Positions 15,949-26,033 of a stretch of DNA of 44,345 bases are shown here, in pieces. Numbering within the stretch: position 1 is the first letter of the stretch; each line of letters starts with the position of its first letter. This DNA comes from Planctomycetota bacterium. GTDB taxonomy: Bacteria > Planctomycetota > Planctomycetia > Gemmatales > Gemmataceae. The DNA lies in assembly GCA_016873095.1 (NCBI GenBank), contig VGYC01000042.1, positions 1 to 44,345 on the forward strand. The letters run 5' to 3'. Made by a program: the position numbers and the translations under genes. The notes under the pieces are model-generated. The model searched no databases, was not told the origin of the DNA, and was given only the letters and a program-made list of their open reading frames with translations.

Positions 15949-16015
15949 CCCCAGCGGCGAACCTGTCGCGTGGGGTTGTGTGCGAGCGAAAACGCACGCT
16001 GGCTTACCGCTGGGG
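15949..16015. terminator. Hairpins between convergent genes, possible bidirectional terminator
   Basis: CCCCAGCGG (15949-15957) is inverted at 16007-16015, and inside it GTGCG/CGCAC pairs around AGCGAAAA (about 15979-15998). There is no T-run, so Rho-independent function is uncertain. It overlaps the last codons of the minus-strand gene. Confidence 0.35.
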
Positions 16016-16384
16016 CAAGCCCGGGGGCGTCGTGACGGGCGGGGGTGAAATCGGCAAGGGCGGCGGCGCGGGGATGCTTGGATAGACGATCGTCCCGTCG
16101 CTGGTGGTCTTGAAGGACGTCGGCGTGCCGCTTGGCAGTTCGGGGGGCGTCGGCCGGATGACTTGCTGTGGTGCCGTGCCGCTATTGGTGCCTGGCGTGA
16201 GCCAGGTGCGCGCCTTTTCCTTGGCCTTGTTGATGTCCTCGGCGATCTTCGGGTTGTTCACGTCCACCTCGTAACGGGTGCCGGTGCCGTCCGTGGTGCG
16301 TTTCACGGCGTACCAGCCCTGAAAGTATCCGACGACGACGAAGGCGATGACGGCAGCCGCCGCCAGGGCCAAGAGATTGCGCAT
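16004..16384 (-). CDS. Hypothetical single-pass membrane protein with proline-rich tail
   Basis: A 126-residue protein. One hydrophobic segment (residues about 2-22, NLLALAAAAVIAFVVVGYF) is followed by a charged stretch (YEVDVNNPKIAEDINKAKEK) and then 60 residues rich in Pro, Thr and Ser (IPAPPPLPISPPPVTTPPGL). AAGGAG lies 8 nt before the ATG at 16384. The topology suggests a periplasmic, extended tail anchored by the N-terminal helix. I know no family for it. It is divergent from prkA, with 667 bases between the starts. Confidence 0.7.
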   Translation of the reverse strand: MRNLLALAAAAVIAFVVVGYFQGWYAVKRTTDGTGTRYEVDVNNPKIAEDINKAKEKARTWLTPGTNSGTAPQQVIRPTPPELPSGTPTSFKTTSDGTIVYPSIPAPPPLPISPPPVTTPPGLPQR

Positions 16385-17051
16385 GTCTGGGTCTCCTTGA
16401 ACGAGCGGGGACATTTGCCAACCAGCCACGACCGGCGAGGCTGTAACAGGATCCCCGTGATCGGTCCAGGCCAACCGGGGAACGCGAGGTTCCGTTCGGC
16501 CGGTGTCGAGTGGATTTGCTGCTGCATATCGCTGAGAGGGCGGGCTGAATAGAGGCAAACGGCATGACCAGGGTAAACCGGGCTTGACAACACCCCATGC
16601 CCGTTGCGTATGCTTTGGGGTAGGTGGGTTTGTAACGCAGGGTTCCCAGCCGCGACAACCTGAAAAACGCGATTGACCCGCATCTCTCCCGAGTCGGACG
16701 ACGTAAAATGAAGTAGGCCATCGGGCGAGCCTGGCCAAGGTCGCGAGGATGGCGGATGTCGGCGTTGGATGGCGCGATACGGAGTAGGCCAGGGAAGGCA
16801 TGAGCGGGCGGCAGCGCCGGGAGCGCGAGCGACCGGAATCGGCCAGGGGGGTAGCCCGGCGCGGTTGAGTGAGAGCATCCCCGGACGTTCCTACCCTGCC
16901 TCCCCTTCCTCTTTCGCATCACCGCCGCGGGGACTGCATAGCTCGTCATCATCGCAGGGATGCCTCCCGCCCAGGTCTTTTGCTCTTTCGGATTGGGAAT
17001 CACGGCGCCGCCGTCCATTGGGCGGACGCGCCGACCTACTGGAGGATTCAC
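16385..17051. other. Long leader region upstream of prkA
   Basis: I see no convincing protein gene in these 667 bases; frames on both strands lack starts with ribosome sites. The clearest signal is a possible promoter on the plus strand, TTGACA at 16584-16589 and TATGCT at 16609-16614 (19-nt spacing, longer than ideal). If it drives prkA, the leader would be about 430 nt, long enough for a structured RNA. GTAGGCCA occurs twice (around 16712 and 16787). No known RNA family (SRP, RNase P, tmRNA, 6S) could be recognised by eye. Confidence 0.4.
16584..16614 (+). promoter_or_regulatory. Candidate promoter upstream of prkA
   Basis: A consensus TTGACA is followed 19 nt later by TATGCT. It is the only consensus -35 hexamer I noticed in the gap before prkA. 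Confidence 0.35.
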
Positions 17052-19091
<2,040 letters not shown>

Positions 19092-19097
19092 AAGTCG

Positions 19098-19117
19098 TGG
19101 TTTGTTTACGTTTCGCG
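19098..19117 (+). repeat. Dispersed 20-nt element, exact inverted copy at 32450-32469
   Basis: TGGTTTGTTTACGTTTCGCG follows 6 nt after the prkA stop. The identical sequence occurs on the other strand before sixA, where it forms one arm of a hairpin. Both copies lie between genes. Confidence 0.7.
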
Positions 19118-19173
19118 CTCGCGCGACCCCGAGCAGGCGCGAACGTAGGCATGCCCGGTTATGAGGACCTGTC

Positions 19174-20274
19174 GTGAGCCAGAAGATCGAGCGAGATCAG
19201 CAGCGGTTCAAGAAGATCGTACGCGGCAAGGTGAAGAGCAACCTGTCGAAGTACATCGGCCGCGGCGAGATGATTGGCAAGAAGGGTAATGACCTGGTGA
19301 GCATTCCCTTGCCGCAGATCGACATCCCGCAGTTTCGCTACGGCGAGAAGGGGTCGGGCGGGGTAGGGCAGGGCGAGGGCCAGCCGGGACAGCCGTTGAC
19401 CGCGCCACGCGGCGACAGCGACGCTGGCGCCGGCGACCAACCGGGCGGACATATCCTGGAAGTTGAGTTGTCCCTCGAAGAACTGGCCGCGATCATGGGC
19501 GAGGAACTGGCGCTGCCGCGCATCGAGCCGCGTGGCAAGAAGAACATCGTCACCACCAGGGACAAGTACACCGGCATTCGCCAGGCCGGCCCAGAGTCGC
19601 TCCGCCATTTCAAGCGCACCTTCAAGCGCGCCTTGAAGCGGCAGATCTCCTCCGGCGTCTACGACCCGAAGAATCCGACGGTCATGCCCATCCGCGAGGA
19701 CAAGCAATACCGCAGCTGGAAGGAGATCCAGAAGCCCGAGAGCGTGGCTTGCATCATCTACATGATGGACGTTTCCGGCTCCATGACCGACGAGCAAAAA
19801 GAGATCGTCCGCGTCGAGTCCTTCTGGATCGACACCTGGATCAAGAAGCACTACAAGGGCATCCAGACCATCTACATCATCCACGATGCGGTCGCCCAGG
19901 AAGTGGACGAGCACACCTTCTACCACACTCGCGAGAGCGGCGGCACCAAGATCAGCTCTGCCTACGAGTTGTGCGACAAGATCATCAACCAGCGCTTCCC
20001 ACCCGACCAGTGGAACCTGTACGCCTTCCACTTCTCCGACGGCGACAACTGGGGCGACGACATCCCGCACTGCATCGAGATCCTCACCGAGCGGCTGCTG
20101 CCCAAGGTCAACCTGTTCGGCTACGGGCAGGTCGAAAGCCCCTACGGCAGCGGCGAGTTCTTCGACTACATCAAGGAAATGCTCGGCGAGAAGGCCAACG
20201 TCGTCGCCAGCCGCATCCCCGACCGCGAGGCCATTTTGGGGTCCATCAAGGAATTCTTGGGCACAGGACGCTGA
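19174..20274 (+). CDS. yeaH: YeaH/YhbH family protein (DUF444) with VWA-like domain
   Basis: A 366-residue protein. The family opening '[20 protein letters not shown]' is followed by a Gly/Gln-rich linker (57-95), '[20 protein letters not shown]', and a von Willebrand A-like domain from about 190 with the metal (MIDAS) motif DVSGSM at 199-204 and a later '[11 protein letters not shown]'. The GTG at 19174 is the start, with GAGG 7 nt upstream. DUF444 proteins are regularly encoded between prkA and spoVR and are thought to act with them in stress adaptation (YeaG-YeaH in E. coli) or spore formation; the biochemical role is not settled. It lies 82 bases after prkA and is probably in the same operon. 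Confidence 0.93.
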   Translation: MSQKIERDQQRFKKIVRGKVKSNLSKYIGRGEMIGKKGNDLVSIPLPQIDIPQFRYGEKGSGGVGQGEGQPGQPLTAPRGDSDAGAGDQPGGHILEVELSLEELAAIMGEELALPRIEPRGKKNIVTTRDKYTGIRQAGPESLRHFKRTFKRALKRQISSGVYDPKNPTVMPIREDKQYRSWKEIQKPESVACIIYMMDVSGSMTDEQKEIVRVESFWIDTWIKKHYKGIQTIYIIHDAVAQEVDEHTFYHTRESGGTKISSAYELCDKIINQRFPPDQWNLYAFHFSDGDNWGDDIPHCIEILTERLLPKVNLFGYGQVESPYGSGEFFDYIKEMLGEKANVVASRIPDREAILGSIKEFLGTGR

Positions 20275-20278
20275 TCGA

Positions 20279-20359
20279 AGATTTCAGATTTGAGATTGCA
20301 GATTCAAGAAGCAACCCGGTTTGATGCTCTGACAATCTGCAATCTGCAATCTGAAATCT
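20279..20359. repeat. Hairpin of CAGATTGCAGATTT-type units between yeaH and spoVR
   Basis: Arms 20279-20304 and 20334-20359 are inverted copies at 24 of 26 positions, with a 29-nt loop. They are built of reiterated ATTTCAG/GCAATCTG units and a further unit follows to about 20367. The stem would form in the yeaH-spoVR transcript and could lower read-through or protect the upstream message. Confidence 0.8.
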
Positions 20360-20385
20360 GCAATCTGTGCTCCAAGGAAGGATGG

Positions 20386-20391
20386 TATAAT
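20386..20391 (+). promoter_or_regulatory. TATAAT box directly before the spoVR start
   Basis: TATAAT ends 6 nt before the ATG at 20398. The only ribosome-site-like bases (AGGA) end 1 nt before the ATG, too close to work normally. A promoter here would give a leaderless spoVR mRNA separate from the prkA-yeaH transcript. No -35 hexamer is evident. Confidence 0.4.
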
Positions 20392-20397
20392 TAGGAC

Positions 20398-21948
20398 ATG
20401 GGCATTCCCTACAACACCAACCTGCCGCCAGACCTGCGGGCCTTGCAAGTCGAGATTGAGGGCTATGCCCGCGAGTTCGGGCTGGATTTCTACGAGACCA
20501 TCTTCGAGGTTCTCGACGCCGATGATCTCAATGAAGTCGCGGCCTATGGCGGGTTTCCCACGCGCTATCCGCACTGGTCCTTCGGCATGGCCTACGAGGA
20601 GCTGCGCAAGGGCTACGACTACGGCCTGTCCAAGATTTACGAGATGGTCATCAACAACGACCCCTGCTTCGCCTACCTGATGCGCTGCAACCACGTCGTT
20701 GACCAGAAGCTGGTGATGGCACATGTCTACGGCCATTGCGACTTCTTCAAGAACAACGCCTATTTCGCGCACACCAGCCGCAAGATGATGGATGAGATGG
20801 CCAACCACGGCGTGCGCATGCGCCGCTATGTGGAGAAGCACGGCGAGGACGAGGTCGAGGCTTTCATGGATCGCTGCATGTCCATCGACGACCTGATCGA
20901 CGTGCACTCGGTGGCCATCAAGCGTCGCGAGGAAAGCCAGCGCTACGACTTCAAGGAGGAGGTCGATGAAGCGGTCAGGCTGACGCGCTTCAAGAGCAAG
21001 GATTACATGGATGACTACATCAACCCGCGCGCGGCGCTGAAAGCGGAAGAGGAGCAGCACAAGAAGCTCAGGGAAGCCACGGCCAAGAGCTTTCCGGAGA
21101 AGCCGGAGAAGGACATTCTGCTCTTCCTCATCGAGCACGCACCCTTGAAGCCGTGGCAGCGCGACGTGCTATCCATTGTTCGCGACGAGGCTTACTACTT
21201 CGCGCCGCAGGGCATGACCAAGGTCATGAACGAGGGCTGGGCCAGCTACTGGCACAGCACCATCATGACCGAACGCGCCCTCGAGCCCTGGGAGTGCATC
21301 GATTACGCCGATCACCACTCGGGGACGATGGCAACCAGCCGGACGCGCATCAATCCTTACAAGCTCGGTATCGAGCTGTTCCGCGACATCGAGGAACGCT
21401 GGAACACCGGGCGATTTGGCAAGGACTACGACGATTGCGACGACCTGGAGAAGCGGCGTACCTGGGACAGGAAGCTCGGCCTGGGCAGGCAAAAGATCTT
21501 TGAGGTTCGCCGCGTCCACAACGACATCACCTTCATCGAGACCTTCCTGACGCCGGAGTTCTGCCGCAAGCACCGGCTGTTCTCCTTCGCGTTCAACGAC
21601 CAGACCGAGCAGTACTTGATCGAATCGCGCGAATTCGAGAAGATCAAGAAGCGCTTGCTGTTCAGCCTGACGAACTTCGGCAAGCCCTGGATTTACGCGG
21701 TGGATGCCAACTATCGCAACCGCGGAGAGTTGCTGCTCAAGCACGAGCACAACGGTATCGACCTGGAAATGGACAAGGCGTCGGCCACGCTGGCCAACAT
21801 CCAGCACATCTGGTCGCGTCCGGTGCATTTGCAAACCGTGGTCGAGAAACAGCCCAGCATGATGTCATTTGACGGCTCCGAACACACCATCAAGACCCTG
21901 GGAGAAAGCGATGACGCTCGCAAACATACTCCGGCAAAATCTCGCTGA
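20398..21948 (+). CDS. spoVR: SpoVR/YcgB family protein
   Basis: A 516-residue SpoVR-family protein. Family marks in order: '[32 protein letters not shown]'-like region (split here at residues 29-60), '[15 protein letters not shown]' at about 108-122, '[20 protein letters not shown]', the strongly conserved '[15 protein letters not shown]' at about 276-290, and '[19 protein letters not shown]'. SpoVR acts in spore cortex formation in Bacillus, and its homologue YcgB belongs to the general stress regulon in E. coli; molecular function is unknown. The last 38 bases overlap the following gene in another frame, which indicates translational coupling. The C-terminal tail is slightly longer and more basic than I expect. 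Confidence 0.94.
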   Translation: MGIPYNTNLPPDLRALQVEIEGYAREFGLDFYETIFEVLDADDLNEVAAYGGFPTRYPHWSFGMAYEELRKGYDYGLSKIYEMVINNDPCFAYLMRCNHVVDQKLVMAHVYGHCDFFKNNAYFAHTSRKMMDEMANHGVRMRRYVEKHGEDEVEAFMDRCMSIDDLIDVHSVAIKRREESQRYDFKEEVDEAVRLTRFKSKDYMDDYINPRAALKAEEEQHKKLREATAKSFPEKPEKDILLFLIEHAPLKPWQRDVLSIVRDEAYYFAPQGMTKVMNEGWASYWHSTIMTERALEPWECIDYADHHSGTMATSRTRINPYKLGIELFRDIEERWNTGRFGKDYDDCDDLEKRRTWDRKLGLGRQKIFEVRRVHNDITFIETFLTPEFCRKHRLFSFAFNDQTEQYLIESREFEKIKKRLLFSLTNFGKPWIYAVDANYRNRGELLLKHEHNGIDLEMDKASATLANIQHIWSRPVHLQTVVEKQPSMMSFDGSEHTIKTLGESDDARKHTPAKSR

Positions 21949-22387
21949 AACGCCGATTCTCAAGGAACGGCACGAATTGCTGGCGGCCGGGCCCGACCTG
22001 CCCTGGTCCGTAAACGTCACATTCGACAAGCGCGACGAACTGAGCGGCCTGGCGTGGGAGATTGCGGTCACGCGCACAGGCCCCGAGCCGGCCGGCGCAA
22101 CCATTCAGGTCTGGGCCGAGCGGATTGCTCAGTACGCTACCGGCCTGACCGAACCGCTGCGCATCGTCGAGATTGATCCGGAACGCAACGAGGGTTTCCT
22201 GCGCAGCGCGCAGCCGGCGCGCATGGACGACCGCATTGGCTACTTCGAGATCTTCCTCAAGGGCACGCGGCACGCGCAGGTCCGCCGTTACCAGGCCAGC
22301 GGCGCCAATGGCAAGCGCACCCAGACCGGCTTCGTGTTGACCCACGAATCGCTGTGCAAGCTCGTGGACGACATCTCGGGCGACTGA
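21911..22387 (+). CDS. Uncharacterised fourth gene of the prkA-yeaH-spoVR cluster
   Basis: A 158-residue soluble-looking protein, [20 protein letters not shown] onward, that I cannot place in a named family. The ATG at 21911 has GGAG 6 nt before it and lies inside the end of spoVR, so the two genes are translationally coupled. The sequence has a helical N-terminus, a beta-rich centre (WSVNVTFDKRDELSGLAWEI, IQVWAERIAQYATGLTEPLR, IVEIDPERNEGFLRSAQP) and a basic beta hairpin (YFEIFLKGTRHAQVRRYQAS) before a short C-terminal helix (ESLCKLVDDISGD). No signal peptide, membrane segment or catalytic motif is visible. The position suggests a partner or regulator of the PrkA/DUF444/SpoVR system; this is inference. 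Confidence 0.8.
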   Translation: MTLANILRQNLAETPILKERHELLAAGPDLPWSVNVTFDKRDELSGLAWEIAVTRTGPEPAGATIQVWAERIAQYATGLTEPLRIVEIDPERNEGFLRSAQPARMDDRIGYFEIFLKGTRHAQVRRYQASGANGKRTQTGFVLTHESLCKLVDDISGD

Positions 22388-22400
22388 CTGGAGGCGCAGC

Positions 22401-22616
22401 ATGGCCACCGCTGAGCTGAAGTCGAATCAACGACTGGTCTCGCGCGATGACTTCTACCGCCTTCTTGATTCCGGTGGTCCACTTCTCCCAGCGCCGCGCC
22501 TCCTGCAATCGAGCGAGCCGCTTGTCCTACGGCTGATCGATCAATACTCCGGCAACACCAGGCCATCGTTGCGGTTCGCCAGCAAGCCGAGTACCGCCGC
22601 CGGAATTGTGTCGTAA
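22401..22616 (+). CDS. Possible short or truncated gene after the spoVR cluster
   Basis: An open frame of 71 codons behind a good ribosome site (GGAGG 6 nt before ATG 22401), 13 nt after the preceding stop. The first 28 residues ([20 protein letters not shown] and on) look like a natural protein start. After about residue 35 the frame runs antisense to the 3' end of the DUF1559 gene and looks arbitrary. It may be a decapitated-downstream remnant, a real small protein, or noise. Confidence 0.3.
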   Translation: MATAELKSNQRLVSRDDFYRLLDSGGPLLPAPRLLQSSEPLVLRLIDQYSGNTRPSLRFASKPSTAAGIVS

Positions 22617-23458
22617 ATCGGGCGCACCGAACCGTCGCCGAGTACGAACTGGCACAGGTGCGGATGCCGGCTGCCGAACTTCCAGCCCATGTCGTGCGGT
22701 GAGAGCGCCAGTGGGAAATCCGGACCGCCGCAGCGCATGCTGCAGGACGGATTGTGCCCGTCGTAGATGTTGCAATCCCACGGCACCTGTCCTTCCGAGC
22801 CATCGGGCACGTGCTTCTCGCCGACGAGAATGGTGTTGCTCAGGCCGTCGCGGATGTCGGCGAAGCGCAGGCCCTTGACGGCGTGAAAGGCGCCGTCGTG
22901 CGGAAGGGTCGAACCGTCCGGAAAGATGACGGTGTAGTCGAAGCCGGTCGTACCGATGCACGCCGCGTAGTCGCCCACCGAACCGGGCAAGCTGCTGTTG
23001 AGGACGCACACTTTCGGTGGCTGTGCGACTGGCGTGGACTGTCCGCTCGTGCGGAACGACGGGCAGAAGTAGTTGGGCACCGGCGTGCTGAAGATGGCGG
23101 CTGCCCGGTCGAGCGACTGCTGCGTGATGGGCACGTTGGCTGCGATGCCGGGGTAGATATCGCTGGCGCCCCAGAGTCGGTGGAGCGTTTCTTGTTCGAG
23201 ATTGGGCAGGATCAGCCACGCCCACGTGGGTGTCTCGCCGAAACTGGTGCGGCTGGGCGGCAGCTTGTGATACTGGTCATGATAGAGGTGCAGCGCCAGG
23301 CCGATCTGCTTGAGGTTGTTGGCACACTGGGTGCGGTTGGCCGCCTCGCGAGCGGACTGCACCGCCGGCATCAGCAAGCTGATCAAGATCGAGATGATGG
23401 CGATGACCACCAACATCTCGATGAGTGTGAAAGCGCGACGACGGGGGCAAGCATGCAT
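22541..23458 (-). CDS. DUF1559 protein with prepilin-type N-terminus
   Basis: A 305-residue member of the large planctomycete DUF1559 family. The type IV prepilin-like leader [26 protein letters not shown] is cut before Phe, with Glu5 of the mature protein conserved; Ala replaces the usual Gly before the cut. The family signature '[34 protein letters not shown]' follows (in two parts at about residues 35-68), and the typical C-terminal '[20 protein letters not shown]' is where others have 'SxHPGGxNxxxxDGSV'. These proteins are thought to form pseudopilus-like or cell-surface structures; individual functions are unknown. GGGAG lies 7-8 nt before the ATG. It lies 12 nt after the zinc-ribbon membrane protein gene, in one operon. 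Confidence 0.92.
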   Translation of the reverse strand: MHACPRRRAFTLIEMLVVIAIISILISLLMPAVQSAREAANRTQCANNLKQIGLALHLYHDQYHKLPPSRTSFGETPTWAWLILPNLEQETLHRLWGASDIYPGIAANVPITQQSLDRAAAIFSTPVPNYFCPSFRTSGQSTPVAQPPKVCVLNSSLPGSVGDYAACIGTTGFDYTVIFPDGSTLPHDGAFHAVKGLRFADIRDGLSNTILVGEKHVPDGSEGQVPWDCNIYDGHNPSCSMRCGGPDFPLALSPHDMGWKFGSRHPHLCQFVLGDGSVRPIYDTIPAAVLGLLANRNDGLVLPEY

Positions 23459-23470
23459 GATCAGTCTCCC

Positions 23471-24598
23471 TCAGCGGCCGGGCGCCGGCGCGTGGCGCAG
23501 GTCGCCGCCGGTGTCGTGGCGCATCAGTGACGCCGGAATTGTGAAGCGATATGTCCCCTGGCCGCCAAGCGGCCCGGCTGGAATCTCCAGGCGCAGATCT
23601 TGATTGCCCGCCGACTCCAGGGCGAATGCAAACACCCTGTCTTCAACCGTGACTGGAAACATGCTGGAACGGATGGTGTTATCCGCCAAGGTGGCTAGCG
23701 TGGCCTCGCGGCGCGGCAGGGAACGGCCCGTACTGTCCAGCAGTCGAGGTTGCAGGTCGTCGCCGCGTGACGTCTGTGGTTGTGCCTGGTGGCCGGCAAA
23801 TCGTCGGGCATCTTCGACCAGTTGCATGCGGACGCGGATGACCACCGCATCACCTCGAGATTCTACCTTCCTGGGGGCCTCGTCTTCCGCGGGAGCCAGC
23901 CGAATAAGCCGCACGCTGCCGATCCAGATGCGCAGCGGACCTTGCTGGATGGCCGATTTGGCGGCATTCACCCAGTCCTCGCCTGCCGCGGTGCCCTGGG
24001 AGTGACTTGCCGTCAATGGCACGGCACGGATCTCCATGCTGATCACTGGGGCCGATTGCCGAAACATCCAGTACGCCTGTCCCAGCAGTGCCGGGAAAAG
24101 CCAGGCGAAGATCGTTGCCGCCACTGCCGTCGCCGTGCCCAGTGCAGCCAAGTGGGCACGCTGGCCCCTCGACATGGCACAAAGCAGGGCGAGCAAGCCA
24201 AGCATGACGGCGCCGGCGCTGACCGGGAGGACAAGGCCAGCCCACGAGCGCGATGAGGTGCACAGCAACCCCGCGCCGGCAGCCAGAAAGGCTGCGACTC
24301 CCAGCACGTCGGACATGCGCAGCGGTTCTGGCGGAGCAGCTGGCTCAGTAGCCGAGCATTGCCCAGGTTCCGGCAACGCCGTCGCTTCAATCGGCGACTC
24401 AGCGGAGACGGACGCGGGGGCAGCGACGCTGCTTCGCACGGTCCGGCGGGGCCCGCGCGGGGACGGTGCCAGCGATTCCTCCATCGGCGCCAGCGTGAAG
24501 TAATTTGCACAACGCCGGCAGCGCGCACTCGCTCCCAGGGCGTGATCGGGCGCCTTCACACCGTGGCCGCAAAACAAACATCTTGCCTGGAATGGCAT
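23471..24598 (-). CDS. Zinc-ribbon membrane protein, partner of the DUF1559 gene
   Basis: A 375-residue protein. The N-terminus has CLFCGH at residues 6-11 and CRRC at about 27-30, a two-CxxC zinc ribbon as in the 'MJ0042'-type ribbons of planctomycetes. A Pro/Ala/Ser-rich linker follows, then three hydrophobic segments (about residues 96-116, 120-142, 148-172). The C-terminal 190 residues look exported and beta-rich, with 'SMEIRAVPLTASHSQG', 'GPLRIWIGSVRLIRL' and 'FAFALESAGNQDLRLEIPAG'. ATG 24598 is chosen over one 12 codons up because GGAGA lies 6 nt before it. It is the first gene of an operon with DUF1559. Function unknown; a link to secretion or assembly of the pilin-like product is inference. 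Confidence 0.75.
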   Translation of the reverse strand: MPFQARCLFCGHGVKAPDHALGASARCRRCANYFTLAPMEESLAPSPRGPRRTVRSSVAAPASVSAESPIEATALPEPGQCSATEPAAPPEPLRMSDVLGVAAFLAAGAGLLCTSSRSWAGLVLPVSAGAVMLGLLALLCAMSRGQRAHLAALGTATAVAATIFAWLFPALLGQAYWMFRQSAPVISMEIRAVPLTASHSQGTAAGEDWVNAAKSAIQQGPLRIWIGSVRLIRLAPAEDEAPRKVESRGDAVVIRVRMQLVEDARRFAGHQAQPQTSRGDDLQPRLLDSTGRSLPRREATLATLADNTIRSSMFPVTVEDRVFAFALESAGNQDLRLEIPAGPLGGQGTYRFTIPASLMRHDTGGDLRHAPAPGR

Positions 24599-24767
24599 CC
24601 GGTGTCTCCGCTGACTCGGTGCAACGGCCGGCACAGTCGCAACGGCTCACTCTCCTTGTGCGTGAAGGAGTGAAACCTTTCACAAGAAGTCATCTGCCTG
24701 AGTCGTTGTCTGCGAGTTGCCGCCGGCTACACTGTGATGATTGCGTAAATGCCGCACTGGAGCAGCA

Positions 24768-25523
24768 ATGGCCTCGCGATTTGAAACCAAGACAGCCCTG
24801 GTCACCGGCGGTTCGCGCGGCATCGGCCGGGCGATCTGCGAGTTGCTCGCGGCGCAGGGGGCCCGGGTCGCCGTCAACTATCGCGACCGGGAAAAGGAAG
24901 CAGCGGAGACCGTCGCCGCCATCGAAGCCGACGGCGGCCAGGCATTCGCCATTCGCGCCGATGTCGCCGACGCCGACCAGGTGTCCGGCATGGTTCGCGA
25001 GGTCACCAGCACGTTCGGGCCGATCGATTTTCTCGTCAACAACGCGGGTGTGTTTCACCTGCTGGGAGTTGGCGAAATCACGCCGGAGAACTGGCGGCAA
25101 ACTCTGGATGTGAACCTGACGGGGACCTATCTCGCGACATGGGCGGTGAAGGATGCGATGCTGGAGCGCGGCTTCGGCCGGATCGTCAACCTCAGCTCCA
25201 TCGGCGGGCTGCGGCCACGAGCGCGGGCCATCGCCTATTCCGTCTCGAAGGCCGGCGTCATCGCCTTCACCAAGTCTTGCGCGGAAGCCTGGGCCAGCCG
25301 CAATGTCCGCGTCAATGCCGTCGCCCCGGGACTTATCGACACGGAAATGATCGGCGGCGCCGAGCCGGAGTTGCTGGACAAGCTCACCGCCGAGACGCCG
25401 CTCGGCCGCATCGGCACGCCGACCGATGTCGCGTCCGTCGTCGCTTTCTTGCTCTCCGAGGAGTCCGGCTTCATGACCGGGCAGACGCTGGTAGTGTGCG
25501 GCGGGCGGGTGATGATACCTTGA
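24768..25523 (+). CDS. Short-chain dehydrogenase/reductase, FabG-like
   Basis: A 251-residue classical SDR. The nucleotide-binding glycine motif GGSRGIG is at 14-20, NNAG at 91-94, and the catalytic residues are Asn115 (DVNLTG), Ser144 (NLSSIGG), Tyr157 and Lys161 (YSVSK). The C-terminal 'GFMTGQTLVVCGGRVM' is the normal end, with Cys-Gly-Gly in place of the usual DGG. Arg39 after the second strand (NYRDRE) suggests NADP(H) preference. The substrate cannot be read: 3-oxoacyl-ACP reductase is possible, but no fatty-acid genes lie near. GGAG stands 5 nt before ATG 24768. It is divergent from the zinc-ribbon gene and convergent with the next gene. Confidence 0.9.
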   Translation: MASRFETKTALVTGGSRGIGRAICELLAAQGARVAVNYRDREKEAAETVAAIEADGGQAFAIRADVADADQVSGMVREVTSTFGPIDFLVNNAGVFHLLGVGEITPENWRQTLDVNLTGTYLATWAVKDAMLERGFGRIVNLSSIGGLRPRARAIAYSVSKAGVIAFTKSCAEAWASRNVRVNAVAPGLIDTEMIGGAEPELLDKLTAETPLGRIGTPTDVASVVAFLLSEESGFMTGQTLVVCGGRVMIP

Positions 25524-25567
25524 GTGCTTCAACGACTTGTTGCCGTGGACTGGCGCGGACGGTTGGC

Positions 25568-25996
25568 TCAGTCCCTCACGATGTCTGCTTTAATGACCTG
25601 ACCGTCCTCAAACTTGATTGCCAGCCATTCCGAGTCAATTCTGATGAAGCCGCGTTCAGGACCCAGCCAGTAGACGTAGTCATATCCCTCAAAAAAACTA
25701 CCTTCCGGTGGCACGCCAAATAGCTCGTCGATTTCCGCCTTTGATTTTCCAACGAGCTGGTGCCGGCCGAGTAGGTCGTCAATCATGCGCAGACGAATTG
25801 GATTGACGTTGCAAGTCTGACCCACCACGTTGTCCCTCCACGAGGCAGAGTCGAACGGAATGCGATTCTGGTATTCTTCGACAGCGCTACCTAGCCAGAA
25901 AAGAAATGGTAGATTGCACAAAACGCAAGGCGGAACGACGAGCAATGCGATGGCTATATCAATTGCCAGTTTTCTTCGCCTGTGCGACGGCGTCAT
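25568..25996 (-). CDS. Hypothetical membrane-anchored protein, BamE-like fold possible
   Basis: A 142-residue protein. A basic N-terminus and one hydrophobic segment (KLAIDIAIALLVVPPCVLCN and on) are followed by a polar domain with 'RLRMIDDLLGRHQLVGKSKAEIDELFGVPP', 'FEGYDYVYWLGPERGFIRID' and 'EWLAIKFEDGQVIKADIVRD' (each shown in part). The pattern 'helix, GKSxxEIxxLFGxP, then Y-x-Y-x-LGxE and a strand ending FxDGxV' is that of BamE/SmpA-type two-helix, three-strand domains, here attached to a membrane anchor. I start at ATG 25996 because AGGA stands 7 nt before it; ATG 26011 would add five residues. It lies downstream of the LptB gene on the same strand. Confidence 0.7.
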   Translation of the reverse strand: MTPSHRRRKLAIDIAIALLVVPPCVLCNLPFLFWLGSAVEEYQNRIPFDSASWRDNVVGQTCNVNPIRLRMIDDLLGRHQLVGKSKAEIDELFGVPPEGSFFEGYDYVYWLGPERGFIRIDSEWLAIKFEDGQVIKADIVRD

Positions 25997-26033
25997 GTGT
26001 CTTTCCTGCATTTCGCCGCTCGTCCGAGTGACT

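Noticed and set aside
16590-17050. Known structural RNA (SRP, 6S, tmRNA or RNase P) in the prkA leader
   Set aside because: None of the conserved sequence signatures of these RNAs could be found by eye.
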